DNA from: Schistosoma haematobium
Taxonomy: Eukaryota > Platyhelminthes > Trematoda > Strigeidida > Schistosomatidae
Reading direction: 5' to 3'
DNA length: 64,000 nucleotides
Assembly (NCBI RefSeq): GCF_000699445.3
Contig: NC_067196.1
Span: 86,046,364 to 86,110,363, forward strand
The notes under the pieces are model-generated. The model saw only the letters and a list, made by a program, of their open reading frames with translations. It was not told the DNA's origin and ran no database searches. Numbering within the stretch: the first letter of the stretch is position 1; each line of letters opens with the position of its first letter. The position numbers and the translations under genes are program-made. Shown in pieces: positions 1-9,869 of this stretch.

Positions 1-54
1 ATTCGCAAAGCCCACCCAAGAATGCTATGTGAGCTTTCAATTTCCCGTAATCAC
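1..54 (-). CDS. Mutator-like transposase, downstream exon (runs off window)
   Basis: The exon starts after an AG acceptor (complement of 55-56). In the phase set by the previous exon it reads DYGKLKAHIAFLGGLCE with no stop to the window edge. Phase agreement across three exons supports a genuine spliced gene structure rather than chance ORFs. The protein continues beyond the window, so the core domain and integrity are unknown. Confidence 0.45.
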
Positions 55-89
55 CTATAGTGTACATTATAAATTGGCAAATTGCTTAC

Positions 90-388
90 CAGGAAGGTTG
101 GCGTGTGAGAACACTTTGTACCGCATATTAAATATACCTTGATCATTCAAACGTTTTCCATAAGAATGGTAAGCAAAATGCTTAATGTCGAATGTTGCAG
201 TACCAGATATCAGGAGCGGTCGCACAGTCTCAAACTCTGCCTCCGTTAACCTGCGCACCCATGAATTACCTTGGTACCTCAGGGAATTGCACTCGTGATT
301 GTGATGCACATTCCCACGTACAACAGTCCAGTAACCTTCAATGAACTTACAAAACATGAAGGAAGGACATTGAGTGTTCATGGAATCC
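90..388 (-). CDS. Mutator-like transposase, zinc-finger exon
   Basis: This exon encodes CPSFMFCKF, then YWTVVRG and HHNHEC. That gives the C-C-H-H ligands of a FAR1/WRKY-GCM1 zinc finger (Cys pair, central Trp, terminal HNH). It is followed by a Leu/Ile-rich helix-like stretch ending YGKRLNDQGIFNMRYK, typical of the linker before the MULE transposase core. Its acceptor AG is the complement of 389-390 and its donor GT the complement of 88-89. Reading straight through the donor meets a stop at 67, so splicing is needed to continue. The flanking introns are 36 nt (389-424) and 35 nt (55-89), the small size seen for many schistosome 5' introns. The catalytic DDE region would lie left of the window. 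Confidence 0.55.
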
Positions 389-424
389 CTTCGTGAAAAA
401 GTGTAATAACACTAATCAAATTAC

Positions 425-605
425 CTCGTTCGTCTACTCGGCTGTGAGGAACCGCTAGATGTTCTACGGCCATTTCTTGAACATACAAATTTCATATACG
501 AGTTCTGGTCTCTGTCCAAATGATAATCTCTCATAGATTCGCAAAAATGATTTGATGAACGTCTAATTTTTGTAGCTTTCTTTCGGAATTTTTGAATTTC
601 TCATT
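425..605 (-). CDS. Mutator-like transposase, upstream exon (partial)
   Basis: The minus strand is open here and reads into a basic, Cys-containing stretch (FVCSRNGRR followed by a Ser/Arg-rich tail). It ends at a GT donor (complement of 423-424) in phase 2. The Cys with flanking basic residues resembles the first half of a FAR1/WRKY-GCM1 zinc finger, the DNA-binding head of Mutator-like (MULE) transposases, which are known in schistosomes as Curupira elements. Joining to the next exon keeps the frame across a 36-nt intron. The upstream limit is uncertain: an in-frame stop lies near 606, so this may be a first exon without a confident start codon. I infer a transposase fragment or domesticated relative; activity cannot be judged. 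Confidence 0.5.
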
Positions 606-732
606 TTCATGCCAGAAAAACCTGTTTTTTTATTTTCGGTTTGTATTTCCAACATGAAAAAAGCTTAAGTGTCATTGTCTCGTTTTCTCTTTTAGTACGT
701 TTTGACGTTTCTCAAGGATATTTTGTACTGTG

Positions 733-735
<3 letters not shown>

Positions 736-778
<43 letters not shown>

Positions 779-790
779 TATATATATAGG
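736..790. repeat. (TA)n microsatellite
   Basis: An almost pure TA dinucleotide run of about 50 bp. The small plus-strand ORF across it encodes an Ile-Tyr repeat and is not a gene. Confidence 0.9.
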
Positions 791-3035
791 GAAATGAATG
801 GATCATCGAATCAACTAGGCAGCTAATAGTAAAGCTAACAGAATGAATATATGCGTAGGCGGTAAGTAATGTTCAAGCATAAATATTTCATACTAGCATA
901 ACAATAATAAAGGTACAATAAGTTGTCATAATAAGGATGGCTTTGTCTGCTAAATAAGTTAACAAAAGGGCTTAACTGAGTTAAATGAGAACAAACTCAA
1001 TTGCACGTGAGTTGCTATAGTATCTTAATCTATTCAATACTATCCGTTTAAGCTCATCAAACATCTGGCTATCAATCATGCTACAACATTATTGAACATG
1101 AATGATTCTAAAGGAAATGTTACCAGTAATAAATTTTTAAATATAAGCAATTGATATACACCATATGATCATCTATTTTTCCCCTCATCCAAGTTTATAT
1201 TTGACTTTAGTAAAGAAAAATTGCAAATTATAATACTGTAAGCATTACTTAAATTATTTATCAAGTACTTTAAAATGTAACTATATTCCAATTGGGAATA
1301 GAAATCAAAATATTTTATTCTATAGACCATATAGAATAAGCGATGGAAAAACATAAGAAACAATCTTTTTTTCATCAATGATGAATCATTTCTCTTTACC
1401 AATAAAATTATAAATCTATTTATTACCTACCTGTAACATTTATTACTTTTGTACATTAATAAAACTGTCTCTTTAAGCGTTTATTATATTAGGAGTCATA
1501 GGTGAGATTATAATTTATGGACAAACCAATCACGTATAAGATAACAGGATTTGGCGCGAAATTCAGTTATTCATTTGGTTAAATAGAGTTTTTGGGCATG
1601 ATAGCTGATATCAGTTCATGATGAAAACCTTAAATCTAATTCCTTATCTTAATCATCAACTGTAAATCAGAATTTTAATTCCTCACACTAATTTATAACC
1701 CTCATTTGGTACTAGTTATCAGGTAGACACTCTCATGGTCACTTTACCGCTGCTCAAAGGTCGTCCATAAGTTATAGTCTCACCTTGAAATTTCTAATTC
1801 AGAAAATATCTAAATAAGTCGACTGATAGGTCTAGGTTATCCTAAATGTTCCCAATATGTAAGAATAATCATCCTTATTTTCCAATGTTAAATAGAAATG
1901 TGAAATCTAACATTCTCGGTTGCGTTTCTGTTCATTCAATGTCATTACTGCATATAAGAGTACAATTTTTACTGGGGACTTCATTTTAATCATTTAAATC
2001 TATTCACACATATCTTCTGTGAACATGTTACTGCGGTTCATCTAAATTTACCAAATGTAAAAGATAAATAAGCTAAAAGTTTAAGCTTAAACCAAAATCT
2101 CTAGTGGAAATTATATGCTTATATACAGTAGTCATTCATTAAATAAACAGAAAAGTCTCAGATACCTTACATATATCGAACATTAAGGAGGATAAACGCT
2201 CTGGAAATTCATGGACACATTCTATCACTTGACAAGTCATATATATATAATTATAATTTATTTGAACTAGAATGCTTTGCTTCGTTAATCGATCATCTCG
2301 ATAACCGTTATAATATAGATTTCAACGGTGTTTAAAATCAGAAGGCAATTACAGTTTATTAGCGGATAGCGCAGATCACAAAGCTATAAATACATCGAGC
2401 GTATTTAAAGCGGAGAGTCGACTAAGTACATAAGAGCAATTACATAGGTAAATTTATAGTCAGATGGCATAAAGGCACAGCAAGGACTAAAAATATGATT
2501 CGAGTACATATATACATGGGAAGGAAAATGAATCATCGAGTGATATTTAAGCGATCAACATCTTAACTCGAGTTTGTTATGTGATCTAGTGATCATAACG
2601 GTGCAAAGAAATATGCGAATTGTTACTATTCAAATAGCATTGTCTGTTAAGTATGTTAACAAAAAGGGCTTAGCTCAAATTAACCATAATCGAAGTTGGT
2701 TGTAAGATAGTTGCTATAATTTGCACTTATTAAGTCATTAGAAACTTTCAATGAACAGATTATATTTCTTTTAATGTAATTGTATCTATAATAACGTTAG
2801 TTAAAATCAAACCCTACGAAATGCCGAAATATCCAAATTTTTTATCATCCTCAAGATTTAGAATTCATATCATACCAGTAATCCCTTTTATGGTATTTGT
2901 TACTTTAGTATCAGTACTTTTACACTGTAGTTTTCCTGTGATACTTTTAATAAATTATTTCTGACGCATCTGGTCAGACGACTGAATAGCGCGCAAAACC
3001 CAGAAATTTAAATAATAAATTTTAATGGAAACTCT
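791..3035. other. Anonymous AT-rich DNA with diverged duplicate segments
   Basis: No convincing gene. A segment near 945-1080 (TTAACAAAAGGGCTTAACT) resembles one near 2635-2760 (TTAACAAAAAGGGCTTAGCT). The stretch near 1670-1800 shares TTTTAATTCCTCACACTAAT with about 4995-5015. These look like old dispersed repeats. Confidence 0.4.
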
Positions 3036-3450
3036 TACTTACTCATGACTCTTACCCCCATTGGAGCATAGGCCACCGACCAGTATTTTCCAACCCACTC
3101 TGTCCTGGGCCTTACTTTCTAGTTCTATCCAATTGTTGTTCATCCTTCTCATGTCTATCTCCATTTCTCGGCGTAATGTATTCTTTGGTCTTTCTCTTCT
3201 CCATTGACATTGAGGATTCCAGGAGAGGGCTTGCCTTGTTACTCAGTTGGGGGCTTTCTTCAATGTGTGTCCTATTCACTTCCAGCGCTTCCTCCTAATT
3301 TCTCCCTCTGCTGGGATCTGGTTTGTTACCACCCACGGAAGGTTGTTGATGGTGCTCCTATGAGGCTACTGCTAGTCCAATGTCCGGATAATGGAGGAGG
3401 GTTGGACATGGGGTTGGTGACCCTATCCAGTAGAAAACTAACCTGCTGAA
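3036..3450 (-). mobile_element. RTE-like non-LTR retrotransposon fragment
   Basis: On the minus strand, about 3200 to 3045 reads a basic tail containing [19 protein letters not shown], then [26 protein letters not shown]. This matches the kind of C-terminal tail found after reverse transcriptase in schistosome RTE/SR2/Perere-type LINEs. The adjoining 3204-3450 segment has different composition and a short plus-strand ORF and may be another part of the same family. The fragment has lost the RT catalytic region. Family-level assignment is from recalled features. Confidence 0.5.
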
Positions 3451-4380
3451 AAAACGTTAACCAAAAAATGGAAACTGTACTGATAATTACAATAATTCAT
3501 TGTATCATTAAGTAAAAATAGAAATAATTTAACGAAGAAAGTTTTCTTTTTGACGAAGTCATTTATTTAAGCTGTACATTCGTATTTTTAGTAAATAATT
3601 TTGTAGAAAAGGAAATTTTCTTAACTGGATTCTTGTTTTTATTCTAGGGAACTCCACTATTAGTAAAGAACATAAACTGTAAGGTTTTCAAACCTTAAGT
3701 CATAGGGTATCTCAAGAGTTAATAACTCTTCAAAGCACAAGCACTGACAAAGTACTTCTTTCAGATAATCATATGCTAATTTGTTTACAAAAGATATTAT
3801 AACTTCGGCAACAGTAGGATGATGTGTTCAATCAGTCCGGCAATTAACAAGATTTGATTGACCGCTGTACTGCACAAATAATTGGAGGTTTTTCAAGTAA
3901 ACAATACTTCAATGAATAACACACTTAATAAAGATAAAAATGGAAGGGATGACAGAATTACAGTTACCATAATAAAGTACATTACGTCAGTAGACGCAAA
4001 TGCTAATATATAACAACACTACAGCTAGTTACACATTTTAATCGTTTAAAGATCCTCGTCATATTAAAAGACTAATATTTGAACGAAGAATATTCTTTTC
4101 GATAAATTCTCTTCAGGTTCTACAATTATATATCCAAATTAATAATCCGAAAAATGGCCAGGTTAAGGGCAAAGTACATCGTTAAAAGCATGTGAATTTA
4201 GGATTGTGATAAACAAAATACAACAAAATTGTTAATGTTAATATGACTCATATAGAATGTTAACTTGAATCTGCGTATATGTTAAGTGAGATTTAAGATC
4301 CATGATCAGAATAAACATGGGCCAAATAGGGTGAGAGAGAAATAATAGTGCAATTACAATCCGATCAAATAAGTAAGACG
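3451..4380. other. Anonymous AT-rich DNA
   Basis: No gene, RNA or clear repeat boundary seen. Composition is like the general AT-rich background. Confidence 0.4.
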
Positions 4381-4830
4381 TAATACGGAGGGATGAATGA
4401 ACCCCTAGCCAAATCATTCTGCAGTTCGGTCATTGAATATCGAACAGATCATCGATCCTCGTCGAGGTCAAGGACAACGAACGAGCATCAGTTGATCGTA
4501 CGCCATGGACTGTCCCATACAGCAGTGGTCGTACTTTCGCTTGTATCTTCTTTAACCAATATTTCTCTGTAATAACGTCCTTTGTGTTGTAGTCTTCAAA
4601 GCATCTATGGTACCTTGATACGTCAATGGGGTAGTCCACGTAAGGTGCTGACCACGAGGTTTGACTTCGACGTTAGCTGGTTCGTCACACCATTCCCGTC
4701 TAACTCAAGTGGGCCTCCGATCATTCGACATACATCATCTAAGTTGGTGATCTATGGACTCAAACATAGAAGACGAAAAGATCATATCAGAAAACCGCCA
4801 GAGGAATTGGCCTCACTGCTGTAATGCATA
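4380..4830. repeat. Higher-GC segment with overlapping short ORFs, unrecognised
   Basis: This block is richer in GC than its flanks and has short overlapping ORFs on both strands (4430-4639 minus, 4582-4824 plus). Neither resembles a family I know. The abrupt composition change suggests an old mobile-element remnant, but no termini or duplications were found. Confidence 0.25.
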
Positions 4831-5970
4831 TGGCGAAACTGTACTTTATGGAGGGACAAATGAGATTGAAGATAGTAATTCTTAAAAACTTATTCACCCA
4901 TATGGATAAATAAGACTTTGGCATTTTATCTGATGCCACCTCGTAATGAATAACCTAGTTCTAGTTCCTTATTCTAAATTCTATCATTCAGTTCTAATTT
5001 TAATTCCTCACACTAATTTATAACTTTTTCTGACCCCAGCAAGCAGATGAATCATCCAAGATCACTTCAGCATTTCTCAAAGATCGCCTATAAATTAGTG
5101 TCTTACTAGTGTAAATATACTTCAGCACTTATATGCACATGATAACTGGCTTCTACTAGAATTATTCTATTATCAACAGCAATTATCGCATGCAATGCTC
5201 CACGATGACAAACTCTCATTGTTTGGCAAGTTGTCGTTTTGCTCTTACCCTCTTTTCAAATTAGTCACACAAGGAGCAGCTCTTAGGTTTTTGCCCGACT
5301 AATTAAATATTACTAGTCACACACATAATCTTGCTTCCCATTACTATAATGTCTCTCCTAGCGCGTAATAATCACACCCTACTGACGTCATCTCATCAAG
5401 CGACACCAAAAACGATTTCTGACTCGCAATTATGATCATTTTCAACTTCAACCTCTGATAGAAAGCTCTCACCATCCTTCATATCTGAGGCGTCGATTTC
5501 AATTATAATTCAAGCTTGATGAACGGTACCATCTAAACATTCTTCGACCCTTCCAGGTTGTTCAGTCTGTGTGGAATAAACAACAGATTCACTTAACACA
5601 AGTATTACAGACTCTTAATTAAGGTATTGGTACAGAAAGGACCTGTGGTGGAACAAAAAGTATATTAACCGAAAAAAACAGCAATAGTTATTACGTCCAA
5701 AAGTTAATGTAGCAATAAACAACGAATAAGATATTAACACAAATAAGAGCTTAGGGACGTTGCTTAAATCAGCAAGTTGGCGTGTGTCTCGTTGGTTTTA
5801 GTAACAGAATCCACAATTATAAGTAAATAATAATTCCAATGAGACAATATGGCTCCAATAGTATATCCGAACGTAGAATGTAATGTGAACGTTACAACAG
5901 TCTATAAATATAGATGATAGTTCATTAATCGTTCCGTTATCATATCCACTAACTTGATAGAACGAGAGAC
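4831..5970. other. Anonymous intergenic DNA
   Basis: No supported gene. It contains the second member of the dispersed segment near 4995-5110 that resembles 1676-1790. Confidence 0.35.
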
Positions 5971-6149
5971 GTATGCAAAAAAGCGTATCTAATTATGAGC
6001 AGCTAACAATGTCATGCCATTTGAGATTCAAAAACGGAAGGAAGGACAACTCCAAGGTCATATACTTAAACCACAAGTTTCAGTTTCAGTTCAGATTCAG
6101 TTTGGGAAGGACAGGAGGCTTGATGGCCTGTGTTAGTCCTAGCAATGAT

Positions 6150-6530
6150 GGTCTTCAGTTAATACAACCTTCTTTTGAAGAAGTCGACGGATGGAGCCTC
6201 ATCCACGTGCTCAGGTAATGAGTTCCACTCGTTGATGATTCGATGGGAAAGTCGACAGTCAGCTGACAAGTAATTTGTTCTTGGCTTGTGATCTTTTTTG
6301 GAGTGTCCTCGTTAATTCTCTGTTTTGGAAGACAAGAAAAATGAGGGCATATCAGGTGCGAATTTTGCACTGAGCAATTTGAAAACTGTAATCAATTCGC
6401 CTCTAGTTCTGCGATATGACAACGGGAAAAGGTTCAGCCTGGACAGTCGAGCTTCATACGGAAGCTTCGCTATTCCGGAAATCAGCTTAGTTGCCGTTCT
6501 CTGAACCTTTTCCAGAAGCTCACTGTCTTT
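6150..6530 (-). pseudogene. CR1/SR1-like LINE reverse transcriptase, C-terminal remnant
   Basis: Read on the minus strand this encodes a helix beginning LEKVQRTATKLISG, then a YEARLSRLNLFPLSYRRTRGELI segment, and after one frame break IINEWNSLPEHV and DFFKRRL. This order (QRRATK, YEERL..L.L.SLEYRR.RGD, VVNDWNSLP, FK.RLD) is the C-terminal signature of CR1/Jockey-type LINE reverse transcriptases; SR1 is the CR1-like family described in Schistosoma mansoni. The frame is lost around 6300-6320, and all upstream RT catalytic motifs are absent. It is a dead fragment joined directly to an ORF1-like piece at 6540-6840. Confidence 0.6.
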
Positions 6531-6539
6531 TTTTTAAGC

Positions 6540-6840
6540 AGGGGCTGGCCGCTTGTTTGTTTCATATCAATTTGCGTGTCGATAGAGCAAGTGCTGTTTC
6601 ATGTGTCTCGACTACGCTTGCTAAAACACTTTTTCGCAGCATCTACTAGTGAGATGGCCTCAGTTAACAAGCTGTTTGCATCCGAACAGCACTGTTGACA
6701 AAGCCAGACGCAACCCTTTTTACTGAACCTTTTGAAAGCCGCAGGCGGTAAATTCGTGCAAACTTCGTTTTACCAGCCTTTGCACTCATCACACTGCATG
6801 CCGCTTTCAACAGGATAACGACAACCCGGGCGTTGGCAAC
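6540..6840 (-). pseudogene. PHD-like zinc-finger remnant of LINE ORF1
   Basis: Minus-strand reading gives closely spaced Cys pairs: CQRPGCRYPV, then MQCDECKGW, then EVCTNLP, and finally GCVWLCQQC. This is the Cys spacing of a PHD/treble-clef finger, including the Trp just before the last Cys pair. PHD-type fingers are known in ORF1 of some CR1-group LINEs. A stop interrupts it right after the GW, and another occurs downstream. Its position beside a CR1-type RT tail suggests an internally deleted element that kept its ORF1 end and RT end. Confidence 0.45.
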
Positions 6841-6978
6841 TGCTTGTTTTACACTGTCCGATCATTTAAAAAGGGGTCCTTTTCGAAACAAAAGAGCGAG
6901 ATGCAATGATGCTCAGAGACAAAAAAAGATCTACGACCAAAAATTGGAGGACTGTATGTTGCTAGGACCAAAAGTACT

Positions 6979-7379
6979 TGTAGAATTATGGTCTACTATG
7001 ATATTAGTACTGCTCTAATAATAGACCTAATCCTAAAATTGTAGATTTGCCATGATATAACTGCGTAATTTATAAGATCTTACGTGGAAGTCACCAACTC
7101 ATTGTATCGTAACAACTACCGATACATGATGAAGAACAAGCTTAGGCTAGAGAAAGAACAATATATTTAATATGAATAAAAGATACAAGGTAATATTCAG
7201 CAGGGACCACGCCTGCATGGTCGAGCCATGCCATTCGATCAACTCCAATTCCTTCAACTCCTTGTTCGCGCCTTCTCCATCGTTAGGCATTTCTCCGTGT
7301 TAAATATTGAATATCTAGTTTCCGAGTAATCTCATATTCACCCTTGAGGATTGTATGGTTATGGTCCAATACCACTACA
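6979..7379. mobile_element. Solo LTR (401 bp) with 4-bp target duplication
   Basis: The segment begins TGTAG and ends CTACA, the TG...CA termini of an LTR. It is flanked on both sides by TACT (6975-6978 and 7380-7383). A diverged copy lies at 23397-23811 in the same orientation. No coding region accompanies either, so I read these as solo LTRs left by recombination of an unidentified LTR family. Confidence 0.6.
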
Positions 7380-7494
7380 TACTAACAGATACAGTAGAAA
7401 AATAAGGTACTCAGGAGTACCGACGATAAACTAATTGAGAAACAGTAAACGATACTCTAGTCGAATACTTTAGCGGAAATAAATTCAATTAAAG

Positions 7495-7508
7495 TGAAAA
7501 CAGTAGTC
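7495..7508. repeat. Target-site duplication, left copy
   Basis: TGAAAACAGTAGTC here is repeated exactly at 8109-8122. A 13-14 bp duplication is the size expected of LINE-machinery insertion. It brackets the full two-SINE block. Confidence 0.65.
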
Positions 7509-7833
7509 ACAATTGATTGATCACTGGGTGGTGATCAATCTCATGCTTGTCTAGTCCTTAATAGTGCAGATCGAATGCTATCGATCATGTTGCAATGTGG
7601 CCACCAGTCTAGGTGACTCTACACTGCGGGCACTATGTATTGAGATTAGATGGTGGTTGGAGGTAGTCAACAGGAAACCCTGGACCCGGGTTTCGTGCTA
7701 CTTGGCACTCGTCAGCAAGGTGTACCTGTAATCTTGAGGGAACTGGTGCTCCCTGGCGGATTCGATCTCGTGTCACCCAGCTTCACAGTCAGAGACGTTA
7801 CCACTGAGCTATCCGAGCCGTGACTAACCTCCT
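7507..7833 (-). mobile_element. Smalpha-like hammerhead SINE, essentially full length
   Basis: On the minus strand this reads a tRNA-like head with a box A (TAGCTCAGTGG) and box B (GATCGAATCC), then a hammerhead ribozyme, an anonymous body, and a tail ending in a 10-bp hairpin (GATTGATCAC / GTGATCAATC). That architecture of Pol III promoter plus internal hammerhead is that of the schistosome Smalpha SINE family. The first 191 nt of its head are repeated perfectly in inverted orientation at 7919-8109. The 3' tail is repeated directly at 7851-7919. The 5' end may extend a few bases to 7850. Confidence 0.75.
7671..7728 (-). ncRNA. Hammerhead ribozyme (minus-strand copy)
   Basis: Reverse complement of the copy at 8024-8081, identical in all 58 nt. 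It keeps the CUGANGA and GAAA cores and the GUC cleavage triplet; cleavage is predicted between 7683 and 7682 on the minus strand. Confidence 0.8.
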
Positions 7834-7940
7834 GTAGGACTGAGATGTAATCACAATTGATTGATCACTGGGTGGTGATCAATCTCATGCTTGTCTAGTC
7901 CTTAATAGTGCAGATCGAAGGAGGTTAGTCACGGCTCGGA

Positions 7941-7994
7941 TAGCTCAGTGGTAACGTCTCTGACTGTGAAGCTGGGTGACACGAGATCGAATCC
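7941..7994 (+). promoter_or_regulatory. Pol III internal promoter of SINE head (A and B boxes)
   Basis: Box A TAGCTCAGTGG at 7941-7951 and box B GATCGAATCC at 7985-7994 have tRNA-like spacing. The same boxes occur on the minus strand in the left copy (complement of 7801-7811 and 7758-7767). Confidence 0.65.
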
Positions 7995-8023
7995 GCCAGG
8001 GAGCACCAGTTCCCTCAAGATTA

Positions 8024-8081
8024 CAGGTACACCTTGCTGACGAGTGCCAAGTAGCACGAAACCCGGGTCCAGGGTTTCCTG
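8024..8081 (+). ncRNA. Hammerhead ribozyme (plus-strand copy)
   Basis: Core CTGACGA at 8037-8043 is followed by stem II GTGC/GCAC with loop CAAGTA. Next come GAAA at 8058-8061, a palindromic stem III (ACCCGGGT), and the GTC cleavage triplet at 8067-8069. Stem I pairs CCTTG (8032-8036) with CAGGG (8070-8074). Beyond a bulge, CAGG (8024-8027) pairs with CCTG (8078-8081). The bulged stem I facing loop II and the very short palindromic stem III are the hallmarks of schistosome satellite/SINE hammerheads, which often act as dimers because stem III alone is weak. Predicted cleavage is 8069/8070. Confidence 0.85.
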
Positions 8082-8108
8082 TTGACTACCTCCAACCACC
8101 ATCTAATC

Positions 8109-8122
8109 TGAAAACAGTAGTC
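8109..8122. repeat. Target-site duplication, right copy
   Basis: Exact partner of 7495-7508. The first base is shared with the SINE end, so the true length is 13 or 14 bp. Confidence 0.65.
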
Positions 8123-8518
8123 TTGAATCGTAATGAACGATCAAAACAATAAAATTTACTCAGCGAGGAAAAATACCACTGTCTTTTTTAATTAGCGCAC
8201 GTAAATTCAACCGATTAATGTTAAATGTACAGATTGTGAGAATTGGCAAAATAAATGCAAAAGATATTAAAAACTACTTGCAAAATAGGTTTATTAAATC
8301 TATCTCCACAAACTCCATGATATTCTATTTCGACATTTGAAATGGAATAATCAGATTGAGATGGAAACGTAAGGGCTTATGGGTTTCAGCTACACTGTTT
8401 TCGGTCAAATATCAGCAACACCCTAAAAATCAAACTGGCCACTCTTCAAACAGTCTAATCTATCAGCTGAACCATTAAGCCCATCTGCAGAAGTAACAGT
8501 ATTTTTTAGATGTTATTC
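8123..8518. other. Anonymous DNA between SINE block and LTR element
   Basis: No gene or RNA seen. It ends at the 4-bp target duplication of the LTR retrotransposon. Confidence 0.4.
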
Positions 8519-8522
8519 AAGT

Positions 8523-8843
8523 TGAAGATGACACAGGTATTCAGTGTTCGACAACGCTTTTACCAGTAACACCTTCTAATATAATTCGTTCCCACCCAGA
8601 GAAATCAAAAGACAGAGTCGAGGAGATCGGAAGAGTGTATTTGGCGACTACCAATATATCGGAATTCTCTGATCTAATCTGGCTAGCGATTGCGGTAGAT
8701 GTTGAGCACAGCGTTACCACACGTGATCTGGTGCGGATGCATGACCGAGCGCCTTCAACTAGATGAGTCCACTAAAACATATGGTCAGCATCCAATGTCG
8801 AAAACTTAGAGCTATTTATTTTGGGGATTTATTTACCGCTACA
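8523..8843 (-). repeat. 3' LTR of Boudicca-like element
   Basis: 321 bp. It matches the right LTR except for A versus G at position 13 (ACACAGG here, ACACGGG there). Confidence 0.9.
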
Positions 8844-8848
8844 GATCA

Positions 8849-8856
8849 CTCCCCCT
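8849..8856 (-). other. Polypurine tract
   Basis: On the minus strand AGGGGGAG lies five bases before the 3' LTR. This is the position and composition of the plus-strand primer. Confidence 0.6.
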
Positions 8857-9869
8857 AGTGGGGCAGTGACGACCCTAAGACGTGACCAGCCAGAATTTTA
8901 AACCCAACGAGTTTGTCGTTGGTAAACACTCTTCTGATAGCTTACTAAGTTTAGCAGCGTCTGGTCGTCTTTCCTTACTATATGGGACCGAGGTACAACA
9001 TAGTAAAAAAAAGAAAAAGTTACAACGAAAATTTCGAATCCTCGTAAACTGCATCGTTCTTTTCCAGCCGTCCTGGAAAAGAAAAAAGAAAATGTAAGTG
9101 CATGTCGAAATACACTCGTATGTGCGTAAACACACAATGTCGGCGAAAAATTGGAATGTAAACTGATTTACACGTAATTTCGTTTAAAAAAAAATTATAA
9201 TGTTTTTTTAAATAAAAATATAAATATATAAGCATATTAAAATTGTTTTTTTTAAATATGTGTAGAATCCAAACTACGGTTTGGATAGAACAATAGCCGT
9301 CCAGGTACGTTAGACACGCGCCCTTTCCCGTCAAAATCAAAACAAGTAATCGGGTAAATAGCGGTTCTATAATGCATCATAAATTTAAATGTAAATCGTT
9401 ACCTAAAAAAATATTACCACCCGGCTATTCAACCAATAATTGTTCAATCAATCAAATCTAAATTACAATAAATAAAGAAGTTGATAAAAGATGAGGGAAA
9501 ATTGCCAGTCACAACAAATGAACGTTATTCTATCCTGACTGGATGGAACACACACAAAAGGAGGAGCAAATCAATATGGCTACCACCAAGAACAAGTGTC
9601 AAGTAAAACAACACAGATGCAGTTCAGGAAGAAACACAAACCTAGTGAATGCGTAAGAAAAACAAAAACTATGATAAAAATACAAGTATTAACAATTCAA
9701 ATGTAGTCAAAAGACAACAATGTACGACTAAGGAGATCAATAGGAACAAAGTACAAGTATATACATGGAGGGATTTTTACCAACACACAAATCACTCGAA
9801 ATGGATCTTACAATATATAATGTATCGTAAAAAGAAAGATCGAGATAATATTAAATGTCTAGTAGTGTC
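8857..9869. other. Non-coding 3' region of the LTR element
   Basis: About 1 kb between the integrase stop and the polypurine tract. It is AT-rich with overlapping short ORFs on both strands, none with recognisable domains. No envelope-like signal peptide plus membrane anchor pattern is seen. Confidence 0.45.

Larger units (their letters stand above)
7851..8109. mobile_element. Rearranged Smalpha-like SINE: 3' tail plus inverted 5' part
   Basis: 7851-7919 is a 69-bp copy of the SINE 3' tail in minus orientation, matching 7507-7575. It abuts a plus-orientation copy of the SINE 5' 191 nt (7919-8109). The middle of the element (equivalent to 7576-7642) is missing. An inverted 5' part joined to a normally oriented 3' part, with loss at the junction, is the classic product of twin priming during target-primed reverse transcription. 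The right end is followed by TGAAAACAGTAGTC, which also precedes the left SINE. The whole 7507-8109 block therefore appears to be one insertion. Confidence 0.65.

Noticed and set aside
641..826. ORF over the TA tract
   Set aside because: An Ile-Tyr repeat from the microsatellite, with no other coding sign.
8875..9340. Overlapping ORFs in the 3' part of the LTR element as a possible env gene
   Set aside because: The three ORFs overlap in different frames and strands with low-complexity Phe/Leu content. No signal peptide plus anchor pattern or conserved motif was seen.
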